Positions 16,928 to 30,692 are shown, counted from the first letter of the stretch. The stretch is DNA of 64,000 nt from SIAQ01 sp963767835 (GCA_963767835.1 CAVYFY010000019.1:525948-589947); one strand, 5' to 3'. Notes: a model not told the origin generated them from the letters alone. A program made the numbers and translations.

Positions 16928-17268
16928 GCTTCTGGCAAGTCGTGGTGCGCGGCTTGATCGCCGCCGTCGTCATCGAAGCGATCACCGCGGCCCTGCGCTT
17001 CGGCCTGAACCTCGAATCGACGCGCGACACCGCCGGCAGCATCGGCATGCTGACGTTGGGCCTGCGCGTGCATCACGGTTACATCGGCTTGATCCTGTTG
17101 CCCCTGGGCTGGTGTTTTCCGCGCGGGCTGCGGCATCTTGTGTGGATCATTGCGATCGGTTTGATTTTTTCCGATCTGGCGCATCATTTCCTGGTGCTTT
17201 GGCCGATCAAAGGGTCGCCGGAATTCGATTTCATCTATCCGCAGCACCCGTACTGGAGCGACCCGTGA
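16882..17268 (+). CDS. Small integral membrane protein, unknown function
   Basis: 128 residues with a GTG start at 16882. Three to four hydrophobic segments: VRGLIAAVVIEAITAALRFG, TLGLRVHHGYIGLILLPLGW and GLRHLVWIIAIGLIFSDLAH. Histidines sit near the membrane (HHG, LAHHFLVLW), hinting at metal or haem contact, which is speculative. It overlaps the start of the MFS transporter (GTGA), suggesting they work together. Confidence 0.6.
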   Translation: MSTVVKKTLAYCAALSFWQVVVRGLIAAVVIEAITAALRFGLNLESTRDTAGSIGMLTLGLRVHHGYIGLILLPLGWCFPRGLRHLVWIIAIGLIFSDLAHHFLVLWPIKGSPEFDFIYPQHPYWSDP

Positions 17269-18644
17269 GCGAACCGGCCCCGCACAACGTGTCGCCGACG
17301 GCGCTGCGGCGCAAGCTGGCCTGGCGCATCTTGCCGATCGTCTTTGTTCTCTATGTCATCGCGTATCTCGATCGCGCCAATGTCGGCTTCGCCAAACTGC
17401 GCATGCGCGATTCGCTGCCGTGGCTCTCCGACGACGTGTTCGGCTGGGGCGTCGGCATCTTCTTCGCCGGCTATTTGATCCTGGAGATTCCCGGGGCTTT
17501 GCTGGTCGAGCACTGGAGCGCGCGCAAGTGGTTTGCCCGCATCCTCATCACCTGGGGCGTTTGCTCGATGGGCATCGCCTTCGTGCAAACGCCGATGCAA
17601 TTCTATCTGGTGCGTTTTTTCCTTGGCCTGGCGGAGGCGGGTTTTTTCCCCGGCGTCATCGTTTACTTCACGCACTGGTTCCCGCGTGCCGACCGTGCCC
17701 GCGCCCTCTCGGGTCTCGTCTTTGGCGTCCCCATCAGCCTGGCGATAGGCTCTCAGTTGTCCGCGTTCATCATGCAGCACAACTGGTTCGACCTGGCGGG
17801 CTGGCAGTGGGTCTTTCTTATCGAAGGGGTGCCGGCGGTTTTGTTCGGCGTGCTCGTGCCGTTTCTGTTGACCGATCGGCCCAGCCAGGCGACCTGGCTG
17901 ACGGCCGACGAGCGTGATTGGCTCATGGCGACTCTGGAGCGCGAACGAGCCGAAGCGCATGCCGCCGGCAGCTTGAGTTTCGGGCAGCGCTTTCGGCAGC
18001 CGGCGGTGTGGATTCTCTCGCTCGGCATTCTGGCGACCAACACCGGCGGATACGCGATGGGCTTCTGGCTGCCGACCTTCCTGGACAATATGCTGAAAGC
18101 GCCGACCATGGCCGCGAGCATGGTCGGCCTGGGCGCCGCGCCGCTGGGCGATGGGCCGCTCTTGAATGTCAGCACGGCGGCAAGCGGGGCGTCGTTTCCG
18201 ACGAGTGCTCTGCATTACCTCGGTCTCGTCTACCTTGCCCAGCTGGCTGGCGTCTTTGTCTCCGGGCAATCGTCGGATCGCACCGGCGAGCGCAAATGGC
18301 ACTGCATTGCCGGGCAAGTCGGCGCGGGGCTGTTCCTGGTGATGAGCCTTATCCCGGGGCAACCGTTCGCCGTGGTGATGTTTTGGCTTTGCGGCATGGG
18401 TTTCTTCGCCCTGTTTTGGCCATCGCCGTTCTGGGTGTTGCCGACGACATCGATGTCGGCCTCCGCGGCGGCGGTTTCGATTGGGTTCATCAACATCTGC
18501 GCCAACGTCGGCGGGCTGCTGGGCTCGCCCATCGTCGGCACGATGAAATCGCTCGGCCTCGACGATGCCTGGTGCATGGTGTTTCTGGCGTGCTGTTACG
18601 CAGGCGGTGGGGTCATCGTTGCTTTGTTGCGTGTCAAGAAATAG
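17265..18644 (+). CDS. MFS transporter, anion:cation symporter (ACS)-like
   Basis: 459 residues from the GTG at 17265. N-terminal half shows LPIVFVLYVIAYLDRANVGF and FFAGYLILEIPGALLVEHWS, hallmarks of the ACS family that moves organic anions such as tartrate, glucarate or phthalate derivatives. RARALSGLVFGVPISLAIG and a WLTADERDWL loop fit the middle of this family. A stretch near 18130-18240 (LGAAPLGDGPLLNVSTAASG) departs from the usual helix pattern and could be an insertion. Substrate not predictable. Confidence 0.85.
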   Translation: MSEPAPHNVSPTALRRKLAWRILPIVFVLYVIAYLDRANVGFAKLRMRDSLPWLSDDVFGWGVGIFFAGYLILEIPGALLVEHWSARKWFARILITWGVCSMGIAFVQTPMQFYLVRFFLGLAEAGFFPGVIVYFTHWFPRADRARALSGLVFGVPISLAIGSQLSAFIMQHNWFDLAGWQWVFLIEGVPAVLFGVLVPFLLTDRPSQATWLTADERDWLMATLERERAEAHAAGSLSFGQRFRQPAVWILSLGILATNTGGYAMGFWLPTFLDNMLKAPTMAASMVGLGAAPLGDGPLLNVSTAASGASFPTSALHYLGLVYLAQLAGVFVSGQSSDRTGERKWHCIAGQVGAGLFLVMSLIPGQPFAVVMFWLCGMGFFALFWPSPFWVLPTTSMSASAAAVSIGFINICANVGGLLGSPIVGTMKSLGLDDAWCMVFLACCYAGGGVIVALLRVKK

Positions 18645-18675
18645 TCTCACGCAAAGGCGCAAAGCCGCAAAGGGG
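18645..18675. repeat. CACGCAAAGGCGC repeat, left copy
   Basis: Left member of an inverted pair with 19270-19297 (CTCACGCAAAGGCG...GCAAAG). The two bracket the unknown gene at 18724-19242. Confidence 0.6.
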
Positions 18676-18723
18676 AAAGAATCTTCAAGGTAGTCCACCC
18701 ATACGATGTTTGGCTAAAAAAGG

Positions 18724-19242
18724 ATGGGCAGTGCGATGCGCAGGTTTTCAAGATGGATGCCGCCGGCACAGGCCAACGCTTCGGGAGTCGGCGGGTTTAT
18801 CGTGACGGCAATCGCCTGGTTTTTCCTGTTAGTATACCTTGCTATCCTCTGGCCATTCCATGTTTACGGCAATTTTGTCATCTGTCACCATTTACGTCGC
18901 CTTGCGAGCGAGCGAGAAGGGGAGGGTATCGGAACATTCGCCCGCGCATTCGATCGGCGTTTTGAGCCATTTGATCCGTGGGTGCTACGAGCAACGTGGG
19001 ACGCACTTCGCTTTTACGTTACCTTTGATGGAAGATGCTTGCCACTTCGCCCGGACGATCTACTCGTCGAGGATCTTTGCATCCATCCGGATGACATTTT
19101 TCTTTCCTTGATTTCCGAGGTAGCCGAAAGATCCGGTCATTCAATGGAGAACGCGAAGTCAAATCCATGTTGTGGCCGAATGAATACGGTCGGGGATTTT
19201 GTCCGGTTCATCACGTTGCAGCCACGCGCCGGTCAGGGTTAA
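18724..19242 (+). CDS. Hypothetical membrane-anchored protein flanked by inverted repeats
   Basis: 172 residues. One membrane helix (about 23-48, GGFIVTAIAWFFLLVYLAIL) follows a basic start. The rest is soluble: HHLRRLASEREGEGIGTFAR, DRRFEPFDPWVLRATWDALR, and an acidic helical end (LCIHPDDIFLSLISEVAERS, GDFVRFITLQP) that weakly recalls the layout of acyl carrier proteins but lacks the DSL serine. Inverted repeats on both sides suggest mobility as a cassette. Confidence 0.6.
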   Translation: MGSAMRRFSRWMPPAQANASGVGGFIVTAIAWFFLLVYLAILWPFHVYGNFVICHHLRRLASEREGEGIGTFARAFDRRFEPFDPWVLRATWDALRFYVTFDGRCLPLRPDDLLVEDLCIHPDDIFLSLISEVAERSGHSMENAKSNPCCGRMNTVGDFVRFITLQPRAGQG

Positions 19243-19269
19243 TGCCGTACATCCAACCCATGTTGTCTT

Positions 19270-19297
19270 CTTTGCGCCTTGGCGCCTTTGCGTGAGG
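19270..19297. repeat. CACGCAAAGGCGC repeat, right copy
   Basis: Reverse complement of the repeat at 18645-18675 with a few mismatches. It ends eight bases before the E1 alpha start, so its GAGG probably also serves as ribosome site. Confidence 0.6.
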
Positions 19298-19304
19298 TAA
19301 TCGG

Positions 19305-20333
19305 ATGAACGAAATGGACCTCTATCGCCAAATTCTGCTCATTCGCCGCACCGAGGAGCAACTCGTCAAGTCGCATCAGCGCGGCTTGATCCACGGGGCG
19401 TGCCACACCTGCATCGGGCAGGAGGCGACGGTCGTCGGCGTCTGCGCGCATCTGCGCAACGATGACGCCATCTTCAGCACGCATCGCGGGCATGGGCACG
19501 CGCTGGCCAAGGGGGTGCCGCCCGAGCAACTCATGGCGGAACTGTATGGCCGCGAATCCGGCTGTTCGCACGGGCGCGGCGGCAGCATGCACCTGTTCGC
19601 GCCGGAAATCGGGCTCATGGGGACCAGCGGCATTGTGGGGCCGAGCATCCTGCAAGCGGCGGGGGCGGGATACAGCTTCCGGCTGCTCAAGACGGAGCGC
19701 GTCGCGGTGGCGTTTTTCGGCGACGGGGCGGTCAACAACGGCGCTTTTCACGAAGGGCTGAACCTGGCGGGCATCTGGAAGTTGCCGGTGCTGTTCGTGT
19801 GCGAGAACAACCAGTTTGCCACCGAAATCGCCTTCGAGGACGCCGCCGCTAATCCGAGCGTGGCCGGCCGGGCCTCGGCGTACGGCATGACCGGCATCGA
19901 GGTGGACGGCAACGATGTCCGCGCCGTCGAACAGCGCGCCGGCGCCGCCATCCGCCGGGCCCGCGCCGGCGACGGTCCCACCCTGCTCGAATGCAAAACC
20001 TACCGCACGCGGCCGCACTCCGAAGGCATGGGTGATTTCACCTATCGAACGCGCGAAGATGTCGAGGAGTGGAAGAAACGCTGCCCGATCCAGCGCCTAC
20101 GGCAATGGCTGATTGAGCAACGCCGCGCCGATGACGCGGAGCTGGACCGCATCGACACGGAAATCACCGCCCGGGTCGTGGCAGCGCATGAGCTGCGCCG
20201 AGCAAAGCTCCTGGCCCGATCCAGCCACGGCGGCGACCGATGTTTTTGCCGCCTGCCCCCCTCTCCCCCCGGGAGAGGGGCCGGGGGGCCACCCTCACCC
20301 CTGCCCCTCTCCGGGAGGGAGAGGGGAAAATGA
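19305..20333 (+). CDS. Pyruvate/acetoin dehydrogenase-type E1 alpha subunit
   Basis: Thiamine-diphosphate-dependent decarboxylase subunit. Start ATG at 19305. FSTHRGHGHALAKGV, ESGCSHGRGGSMHLF and the TPP motif GDGAVNNGAFHEGLNLAG ... NNQ are intact. The natural end is probably disturbed: after about 20195 the expected C-terminus (SSWPDPATAATDVFA) is in the neighbouring frame, while the given frame reads through a C/G-rich repeat to 20333. With that frame restored, the protein would run into E1 beta without a stop. Together with E1 beta and E2 it should oxidise pyruvate or acetoin; which one cannot be told here. Confidence 0.9.
   Translation: MNEMDLYRQILLIRRTEEQLVKSHQRGLIHGACHTCIGQEATVVGVCAHLRNDDAIFSTHRGHGHALAKGVPPEQLMAELYGRESGCSHGRGGSMHLFAPEIGLMGTSGIVGPSILQAAGAGYSFRLLKTERVAVAFFGDGAVNNGAFHEGLNLAGIWKLPVLFVCENNQFATEIAFEDAAANPSVAGRASAYGMTGIEVDGNDVRAVEQRAGAAIRRARAGDGPTLLECKTYRTRPHSEGMGDFTYRTREDVEEWKKRCPIQRLRQWLIEQRRADDAELDRIDTEITARVVAAHELRRAKLLARSSHGGDRCFCRLPPSPPGRGAGGPPSPLPLSGRERGK
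20254..20331. repeat. CCCCTCTCC...GGAGAGGGG palindromes at the E1 alpha/E1 beta joint
   Basis: Two back-to-back palindromes built from CCCCTCTCC and GGAGAGGGG. A related C-rich stretch lies just upstream of the giant gene at 44146-44190. It looks like a dispersed intergenic repeat inserted between the two subunits. Confidence 0.6.
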
Positions 20334-20349
20334 GCGCGAAATCAATTTC

Positions 20350-21309
20350 ATGCAAGCGACGCTCGAAGCCCTGGCGCACGAGATGGCCCACAATCCCGCC
20401 ATCTTCGTACTGGGCGAAGGCATCGGCAAACGCGGGGGCAACTTCCGCACCACCCTTGGGCTCTTCGATCTCTACGGCCCCGAACGCCTACGCGACACAC
20501 CGATCTCCGAACGCGGCTTCGTCGGCCTCGGTTGCGGCGCCGCCATGACCGGTACGCGCCCCGTCATCGATTTCATGTTCGCCGACTTCGTCCTCGACGG
20601 CGTCGGCGAGATCGTCAACCAGATCGCCAAGATGCAATACATGTCGAACGGCCGGCTCAAGATGCCCATTCTCCTGCGCGGCTGCATCGGCATCGGCCAC
20701 TCGGCGGCGACACACCACTCGGGCAACTACTACTCTTTGTTCGCCCATTTCCCCGGCCTGCGCGTCGTCGTTCCGTCCAACCCGTATGATGCCAAGGGGC
20801 TCCTGCACCACGCCCTGCGCTCCCTCGATCCGGTCATCTTCCTGGAGCACCGCGAGCTGCTCGGCATCAAAGGCAACGTGCCCGCGCAAGCCTACGAAAT
20901 TCCTTTCGGCTCGGCCGCGATCATCCGCGACGGCAGCGATCTCACCGTGGTGGCCCTGGCGCACATGGTTCCGCTGACACTGAAAGCATGCGGTCTGCTG
21001 GCGAAGGAAGGGGTCTCGGCGGAGCTGATCGATCCGCGCACCGTCGCCCCGCTCGATGTCGAAACGATCGCGCAATCGGTCGGCAAAACGGGCCGGCTGC
21101 TGATCGTGGATGAGGGCTTCGCTCCATTCGGCATCGGCGCGGAGATCGCCGCCCAGCTTGCCGACCGCGGCTTCAATGATCTGGACGCCCCCATCCGCCG
21201 GTTCAACGGGGCCCACACGCCGACGCCATACAGCCCAACGCTTGAGGCGGCGGTGGTCCCGAATGTCGAAACGATCGCGCGGGCCATGCGCGATCTGTTG
21301 GGCGAGTGA
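20350..21309 (+). CDS. Pyruvate/acetoin dehydrogenase-type E1 beta subunit
   Basis: 319 residues from MQATLEALAHEMAHNPAIFV. The family features ILGEGIGKRGGNF-like start, RDTPISERGFVGLGCGAAMT, DFMFADFVLDGVGEIVNQIA, and the C-terminal transketolase-type domain with LIDPRTVAPLDVETI are clear. The upstream frame is open through the repeat, so an E1 alpha-E1 beta fusion is possible if one frameshift in E1 alpha is an error. It ends 7 bases before E2. Confidence 0.92.
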   Translation: MQATLEALAHEMAHNPAIFVLGEGIGKRGGNFRTTLGLFDLYGPERLRDTPISERGFVGLGCGAAMTGTRPVIDFMFADFVLDGVGEIVNQIAKMQYMSNGRLKMPILLRGCIGIGHSAATHHSGNYYSLFAHFPGLRVVVPSNPYDAKGLLHHALRSLDPVIFLEHRELLGIKGNVPAQAYEIPFGSAAIIRDGSDLTVVALAHMVPLTLKACGLLAKEGVSAELIDPRTVAPLDVETIAQSVGKTGRLLIVDEGFAPFGIGAEIAAQLADRGFNDLDAPIRRFNGAHTPTPYSPTLEAAVVPNVETIARAMRDLLGE

Positions 21310-21316
21310 GGTGAAT

Positions 21317-22441
21317 ATGCCGATTGCCATCACCATCCCGCGGCTCGGCTGGAGCATGACCGAAGCGGTCTTTCTCGGCTGGCTCAAGCAAGACGGCGAA
21401 CCCGTGCGCGCCGGCGAGTTGCTCTATCGCCTCGAAAGCGACAAGGCGACCGAAGACATCGAATGCCTGGACGCCGGTGTTCTGTGCATCGTTGCGACCG
21501 GCCCCAGGCAGGGCGATACGATTGCCGTCGGCGCGTTGATTGGCCATTTGCTGCAACTGGGCGAAAGCGCGCCAACGCCGGGCGAAACGATCGGCCGGGA
21601 GGGCGAGGCTCCTGCCGAGCCGGTAGCGCCTGCGGTTCCTGTCCGTAGCGGCTCGGCGGGAGCCTCGCCCTCCCTAGTGATCGCTTCGCCTCGAGCACGG
21701 CGAATTGCCGCCGAGCGCGGCATTGATTGGAGCAAGTTGCAAGGCAGCGGGCGTGACGGCCGCATCCGCGCGAGAGACGTGCTGGCGGCGGTCGGCGATT
21801 CGCAGTTGACCGCCATTCGCCGAGCGACCGTCGAGCAATTGCAGAAAGCCAGGCAAGTGATTCCGGTGACGCTGACGACCCGCGCCGACGCAACACGGCT
21901 GATGGAGCTGCGCCGAGACACCGACGCGTCGATCGCCGATTGCTTCGTTAAGCTGGCGGCGCTGACCTTGCACCAGCATGCCTTGCTTGCCGCGCAATGG
22001 GCGGAGGATCGCTTGCTCATGCCGCGCGAAATTCACGTCGGCTTCGCGGTGGACACCGATGCCGGCTTGCTCGTGCCGGTCGTCCATCGTGCGGCGACGT
22101 TGAGTCTGGGCGAAATCGCCGTCCGGTCGCGCGATCTGATCGAACGGGCCCGGCTCGGCAAACTGAAAAGAGCCGATCTCGAAGGCGGCGTCTTCACCAT
22201 CACCAACCTCGGCATGTTCGGCATCGACGCCTTCACGCCGATCATCCATCATCCGCAGTGCGCGATCCTCGGTCTGGGCTGTATCCGCCGCGTGCCGGTG
22301 TTCGTGGAGGAAAAGGTGGAGGCCCGCGAAGAGATCACGCTGAGCTTGACTTTCGATCACCGCATCGTGGACGGCGCTCCGGCAGCGAGGTTTTTGCAAG
22401 CGCTGGTGCGCGGCGTCGAAGCGCCGGAATGGGCCGGTTAG
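21317..22441 (+). CDS. Dihydrolipoamide acyltransferase E2
   Basis: Transfers acyl groups to CoA. 374 residues from the ATG at 21317 (GAGGTGA upstream). Lipoyl domain with the modified Lys in LESDKATEDIE (about residue 43), a linker, the E1/E3-binding domain (SPRARRIAAERGIDWSKLQG), and the catalytic domain ending with FTITNLGMFGIDAFTPIIHH and the active-site TFDHRIVDGAPAARFL. The linker (APAEPVAP ... SGSAGASPS) is encoded by a near-perfect palindrome. No E3 gene in the window. Confidence 0.92.
   Translation: MPIAITIPRLGWSMTEAVFLGWLKQDGEPVRAGELLYRLESDKATEDIECLDAGVLCIVATGPRQGDTIAVGALIGHLLQLGESAPTPGETIGREGEAPAEPVAPAVPVRSGSAGASPSLVIASPRARRIAAERGIDWSKLQGSGRDGRIRARDVLAAVGDSQLTAIRRATVEQLQKARQVIPVTLTTRADATRLMELRRDTDASIADCFVKLAALTLHQHALLAAQWAEDRLLMPREIHVGFAVDTDAGLLVPVVHRAATLSLGEIAVRSRDLIERARLGKLKRADLEGGVFTITNLGMFGIDAFTPIIHHPQCAILGLGCIRRVPVFVEEKVEAREEITLSLTFDHRIVDGAPAARFLQALVRGVEAPEWAG
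21597..21674. repeat. Palindrome inside the E2 linker
   Basis: 25-base arms at 21597-21621 and 21650-21674 pair with one mismatch (GGGAGGGCGAGGCTCC... against ...GGAGCCTCGCCCTCCC). It lies in frame between lipoyl and binding domains, so part of the linker protein is repeat-derived. Confidence 0.8.
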
Positions 22442-22493
22442 CATTCCGGCGGCGCACTGCGAGCGCTAAACGTGAATGAATATGAGGCATGCC

Positions 22494-23276
22494 ATGAAAT
22501 GCGATCTATCAGAAAAAATCAGTATCGTCACCGGCGCGGCGCGTGGCATCGGGCAGGCGATCGCCAATCGTCTTGCCGCCAACGGCAGCCGCGTTGTATT
22601 CACCGACATCGACGGCCCCGGCGCAATCGCCGCGTCGGCACAAGCGCCGGGATGCGTCGGCATGGCGCTGGATGTCACGAAAAGCGGCGACATCGACGCC
22701 GTGGTGCAGCGAATCGTCGCCGAATTTGGCCGCATCGATATTCTGGTCAACAACGCCGGCATCAACACGCTGGTGCATCGGGTGCCGATCGATCAGTTTC
22801 CGCGCTCGGAATGGGACCGCATCCTGGCCGTGGATCTTACTGGGCTGTTCGAAATGAGCCGGGCCGTCGGCCCCGTGATGCGAACGCGACGATCGGGGCG
22901 GATCATCAACATCGCGTCGATCGCCGGGCTGGTGCCGCTCCGGCTGCAATGCGCGTACGTGGCGGCCAAGGCGGGGGTGGTGAATTTGACGCGGGCCATG
23001 GCGCTCGAGCTGGGGCCGGCGGGCATCCTGGTCAACGCCATCGCTCCGGGCTCGACGCTGACCGAAGGAACCCGCAAACTGTTCTACGGCGATGACGGCT
23101 TGTTCCGCGCGTCCGCCCAGCGCATGCTCGACCATGTGGCGCTGGGGCGGCCTGCCGAGGTGGATGAGATCGCCGTCGCCGCGTTGTTCCTGGCCGACCC
23201 GGAAAACAGCTACATGACGGGCCACATCCTCACGGTGGACGGCGGCTGGACGGCGGGCTACGCCCGCGATTTTTGA
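22494..23276 (+). CDS. Short-chain dehydrogenase/reductase (SDR)
   Basis: NAD(P)-dependent oxidoreductase of about 260 residues. Start set at the ATG at 22494 because GAGG lies six bases upstream; in-frame ATGs at 22476 and 22482 are alternatives. Cofactor motif TGAARGIG, NNAG in VNNAGINTL, catalytic Ser in NIASIAGLV and YVAAK (Tyr-x3-Lys) are intact, with the terminal LTVDGGWTAGY. Follows E2 by about 50 bases and is likely part of the dehydrogenase operon. Substrate unknown. Confidence 0.9.
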   Translation: MKCDLSEKISIVTGAARGIGQAIANRLAANGSRVVFTDIDGPGAIAASAQAPGCVGMALDVTKSGDIDAVVQRIVAEFGRIDILVNNAGINTLVHRVPIDQFPRSEWDRILAVDLTGLFEMSRAVGPVMRTRRSGRIINIASIAGLVPLRLQCAYVAAKAGVVNLTRAMALELGPAGILVNAIAPGSTLTEGTRKLFYGDDGLFRASAQRMLDHVALGRPAEVDEIAVAALFLADPENSYMTGHILTVDGGWTAGYARDF

Positions 23277-23280
23277 GCCG

Positions 23281-24012
23281 CTACTTCCCGTCTTTCACCG
23301 TACGGACCGTCAGCGTGTAATCGCCGACGCTGCCTTGCGGAGTCAGGCACGAAGCGATGATGCGATATTCACCGTCCGCCGGCGCCCTGAAAACGATCCG
23401 GGCATTGCGATCGCCGCCGCTGTCGTCATCCTGGGCAACGATCTGCTTGGTGGGATTTTCGAGGTACAAATACGGGTCGAGCGAGTCGCCCGCCTTCTTC
23501 TTCACCATGTCGACGATATAGGTCGTGCCCTTCTTCAATTGCACGGGGTAAGCCTTGTACGGCGATTTGGCAAAGGATTGTGGATAGGCGGGATCGGTCT
23601 TGACGAACTTTTCCTCCTTCTTCAGTAACGGCGTTTCATCCAGCTTCAACGTCTTGAGCGTGACGGTGTAGTCGAGCAATCCCTCCGGAATTGCGGCGCC
23701 GAAGACGTTTGGCGAGACGATGATCGTGTACTCGCCATCCTTCGCCGGCATGTAGTTGGCGCGAAAGGTATTCTTTTCCTTGATGAAGTCCGCGGTGTTC
23801 TGCAGGAAGCCGCTCTGCAGCACAACATTGGGATTGAAGGATTTCGCCTTGACCTCGATCTGATAAAGCGCGCGATTGTCGAGCTTGAACTTATGCACGC
23901 CGGCCTTTACTTGGCCCTCAATGACGATGTCTTTTTCCTGGGCCCGCAACGCTCCAGACCCAACCAAGCAAATCGCCACAGCCATCGTGATTGCCTGCCA
24001 ACCCTTTTTCAT
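23281..24012 (-). CDS. Secreted PPC-domain protein
   Basis: 243 residues with a signal peptide (MKKGWQAITMAVAICLVGSG to RAQ). GGAGC precedes the start. Two beta-sandwich regions; the second (about 160-243) shows DPYLYLENPTKQIVAQDDDS, GGDRNARIVFRAPADGEYRI and GDYTLTVRTV, the bacterial pre-peptidase C-terminal (PPC) fold. Without an attached enzyme it probably serves as a periplasmic or surface binding protein. Convergent with the SDR gene, four bases apart. Confidence 0.8.
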   Translation of the reverse strand: MKKGWQAITMAVAICLVGSGALRAQEKDIVIEGQVKAGVHKFKLDNRALYQIEVKAKSFNPNVVLQSGFLQNTADFIKEKNTFRANYMPAKDGEYTIIVSPNVFGAAIPEGLLDYTVTLKTLKLDETPLLKKEEKFVKTDPAYPQSFAKSPYKAYPVQLKKGTTYIVDMVKKKAGDSLDPYLYLENPTKQIVAQDDDSGGDRNARIVFRAPADGEYRIIASCLTPQGSVGDYTLTVRTVKDGK

Positions 24013-24097
24013 GTTCTTGCTCCGTTTTTGGTGATTGAGAATCCGCGTTTCGTGATTTTAAGAAGCGACAAAGAAGCGGAAAGGGGAGCCAACGATT

Positions 24098-24126
24098 TTG
24101 ATCCCGGCGCATGAAGATCATAGGAT
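24098..24126 (+). promoter_or_regulatory. Possible promoter of the Fae-like gene
   Basis: TTGATC at 24098-24103 and TAGGAT at 24121-24126 with a 17-base spacer, 36 bases before the ATG at 24162. Confidence 0.35.
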
Positions 24127-24161
24127 GATCGAAACCCGGCACCATCCCGAAAGGAAATTCC

Positions 24162-24716
24162 ATGGCTAAGCGTATCATCCTGCGCACCGGCGAAGCGCTC
24201 GTCGAGGGCGTGCTCGATTACCTCTGTGCCGAGCCCGAGATCGTCATCGGCGAACTGGACGGTCCGGTCGGCACGGCCCTCGCCACCCTCTTGGGCAATC
24301 AGGCGAAGGGGCACACCAAGGTCTTCGCCATCCTGGGCAGCGACGTGCAAGTCAAGCCGGCGACGCTGATGGTAAGTAAAGTTACCGTCAGTGATTCTCG
24401 CTACACGAATATCCTGATGGGCACGGTGCAAGCCGCCATTGCTCACGGCGTCCTCGACGCGGTCCGCGCCGGCGACATCCCCAAGAAGAAGGCCGACGAA
24501 CTCGCCATCATCTACTCCGTCTGGCTCGATCCGGCGATTCTCGAAGTCCCCGAAGGCAAGATCGACCACGCCGGCCTGTTCGCGGTGCACCGGGAAGCAA
24601 CGGCCAAGGTCATCAAGAAAGCGCTCGCCGGCGAACCCGACATCCACTGGCTGCTCGATAACCAGGACAAGGTGCAGCATTATTTCCATCAGCAGGGGCT
24701 CGAAGGCAACATTTGA
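24162..24716 (+). CDS. Formaldehyde-activating enzyme (Fae) homologue
   Basis: 184 residues. True Fae joins formaldehyde to tetrahydromethanopterin. Family features seen: RTGEALVEG, LDGPVGTALATLLGNQAKGH, KPATLMVSKVTVSDSRYTN, GTVQAAIAHGVLDAVRAGDI, PKKKADELAIIYSVWLDP. In characterised Fae the active His lies in a segment of the form GNEVAHIDL; here the matching place reads LDYLCAEPEIVIG with no His. The protein is thus more likely one of the Fae-like paralogues of unknown function found in planctomycetes than a working Fae. No other C1-transfer genes are nearby. Confidence 0.8.
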   Translation: MAKRIILRTGEALVEGVLDYLCAEPEIVIGELDGPVGTALATLLGNQAKGHTKVFAILGSDVQVKPATLMVSKVTVSDSRYTNILMGTVQAAIAHGVLDAVRAGDIPKKKADELAIIYSVWLDPAILEVPEGKIDHAGLFAVHREATAKVIKKALAGEPDIHWLLDNQDKVQHYFHQQGLEGNI

Positions 24717-24788
24717 ATTTAGCCACGGATGAAACATGAAACACGGATCGGAAGATTGTGTGCAATGCCCCGTTTTTTTACTCTCCTG

Positions 24789-27106
<2,318 letters not shown>

Positions 27107-27150
27107 GTCGTTGCTCCTATGAGTTCTGCTAGCTAGCCAACATTTGCATT

Positions 27151-27405
27151 TAGCACCGAAGGTGTGGTAACAAATCAGCCCAGGGCAGAGCGACGCGGCG
27201 ATTTAGCCGCGTCGCGCCGCCCTGGCGTAGGGTACGCGCACGGATGCATCGCCCTGAAAGGGCATAACACGCGCTGCATCACGCCTTGTTTCGCCCTTGC
27301 AGAGCTATCGCTTCCCGCAACCGTCTGAACCCAGGGCGACGCGACGCGGCTAAATCGCCGCGTCGCTCTGCCCTGGGCTGATTTGTCACCGCACCTTCGG
27401 TGCTA
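27151..27405. mobile_element. Fold-back (MITE-like) element, copy 1, left of hppA
   Basis: Terminal arms 27151-27213 and 27343-27405 are reverse complements over about 63 bases with two mismatches (ends GCACCGAAGGTG / CACCTTCGGTGC; inside AAATCAGCCCAGGGC). A smaller GCCCTGAAAGGGC lies in the middle. No coding capacity. A matching element sits at 30421-30663. Confidence 0.8.
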
Positions 27406-27551
27406 ACGCCCTATTGTACAACTGAGGTGCTGGCGTGGAGATTTCCGAGCAAAATGCAGGGCTGAACATCGTGAAAGTTTTCACTATAACAATGGACTTA
27501 CAACCACGGGCCAATGAAAAACGGTATCTTCACATGGAGCGTGCAACGTCT

Positions 27552-30383
<2,832 letters not shown>

Positions 30384-30420
30384 TTCTGGAAAAAAAAGTC
30401 GGGTAGGTTGCACATTTGCA

Positions 30421-30663
30421 TTTCGCACCGAAGGTGCAGCAACAAATCAGCCCAGGGCAGAGCGACGCGGCGACTGAGCCGCGTCGCGCCGCCCTGGGTA
30501 AAAAGGCCCGTAGGCAATCTTAGCCCTGTAAGGGCGAAACATGTCCTGCCCTTACAGGGCGATCAAACCGTGAACCGGCTCCAAACCCAGGGCAGAGCGA
30601 CGCGGCTCAGTCGCCGCGTCGCTCTGCCCTGGGCTGATTTGTTGCTGCACCTTCGGTGCGAAA
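30421..30663. mobile_element. Fold-back (MITE-like) element, copy 2, right of hppA
   Basis: Arms 30421-30485 and 30599-30663 are perfect reverse complements of about 65 bases, same ends and core as copy 1. An inner palindrome CCCTGTAAGGGC / GCCCTTACAGGG fills the centre. No coding capacity. Confidence 0.85.
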
Positions 30664-30692
30664 TACAAACGCTCCCCTTCGATGCTTGATTT

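Noticed and set aside
17235..18698. 487-residue minus-strand frame over the MFS gene
   Set aside because: Shadow, rich in Arg, Gln and His, with no membrane helices or family motif.
20254..20331. G/C-rich palindrome as a terminator between E1 alpha and E1 beta
   Set aside because: No U tract, and E1 beta must be transcribed with E1 alpha; a dispersed repeat explains it better.
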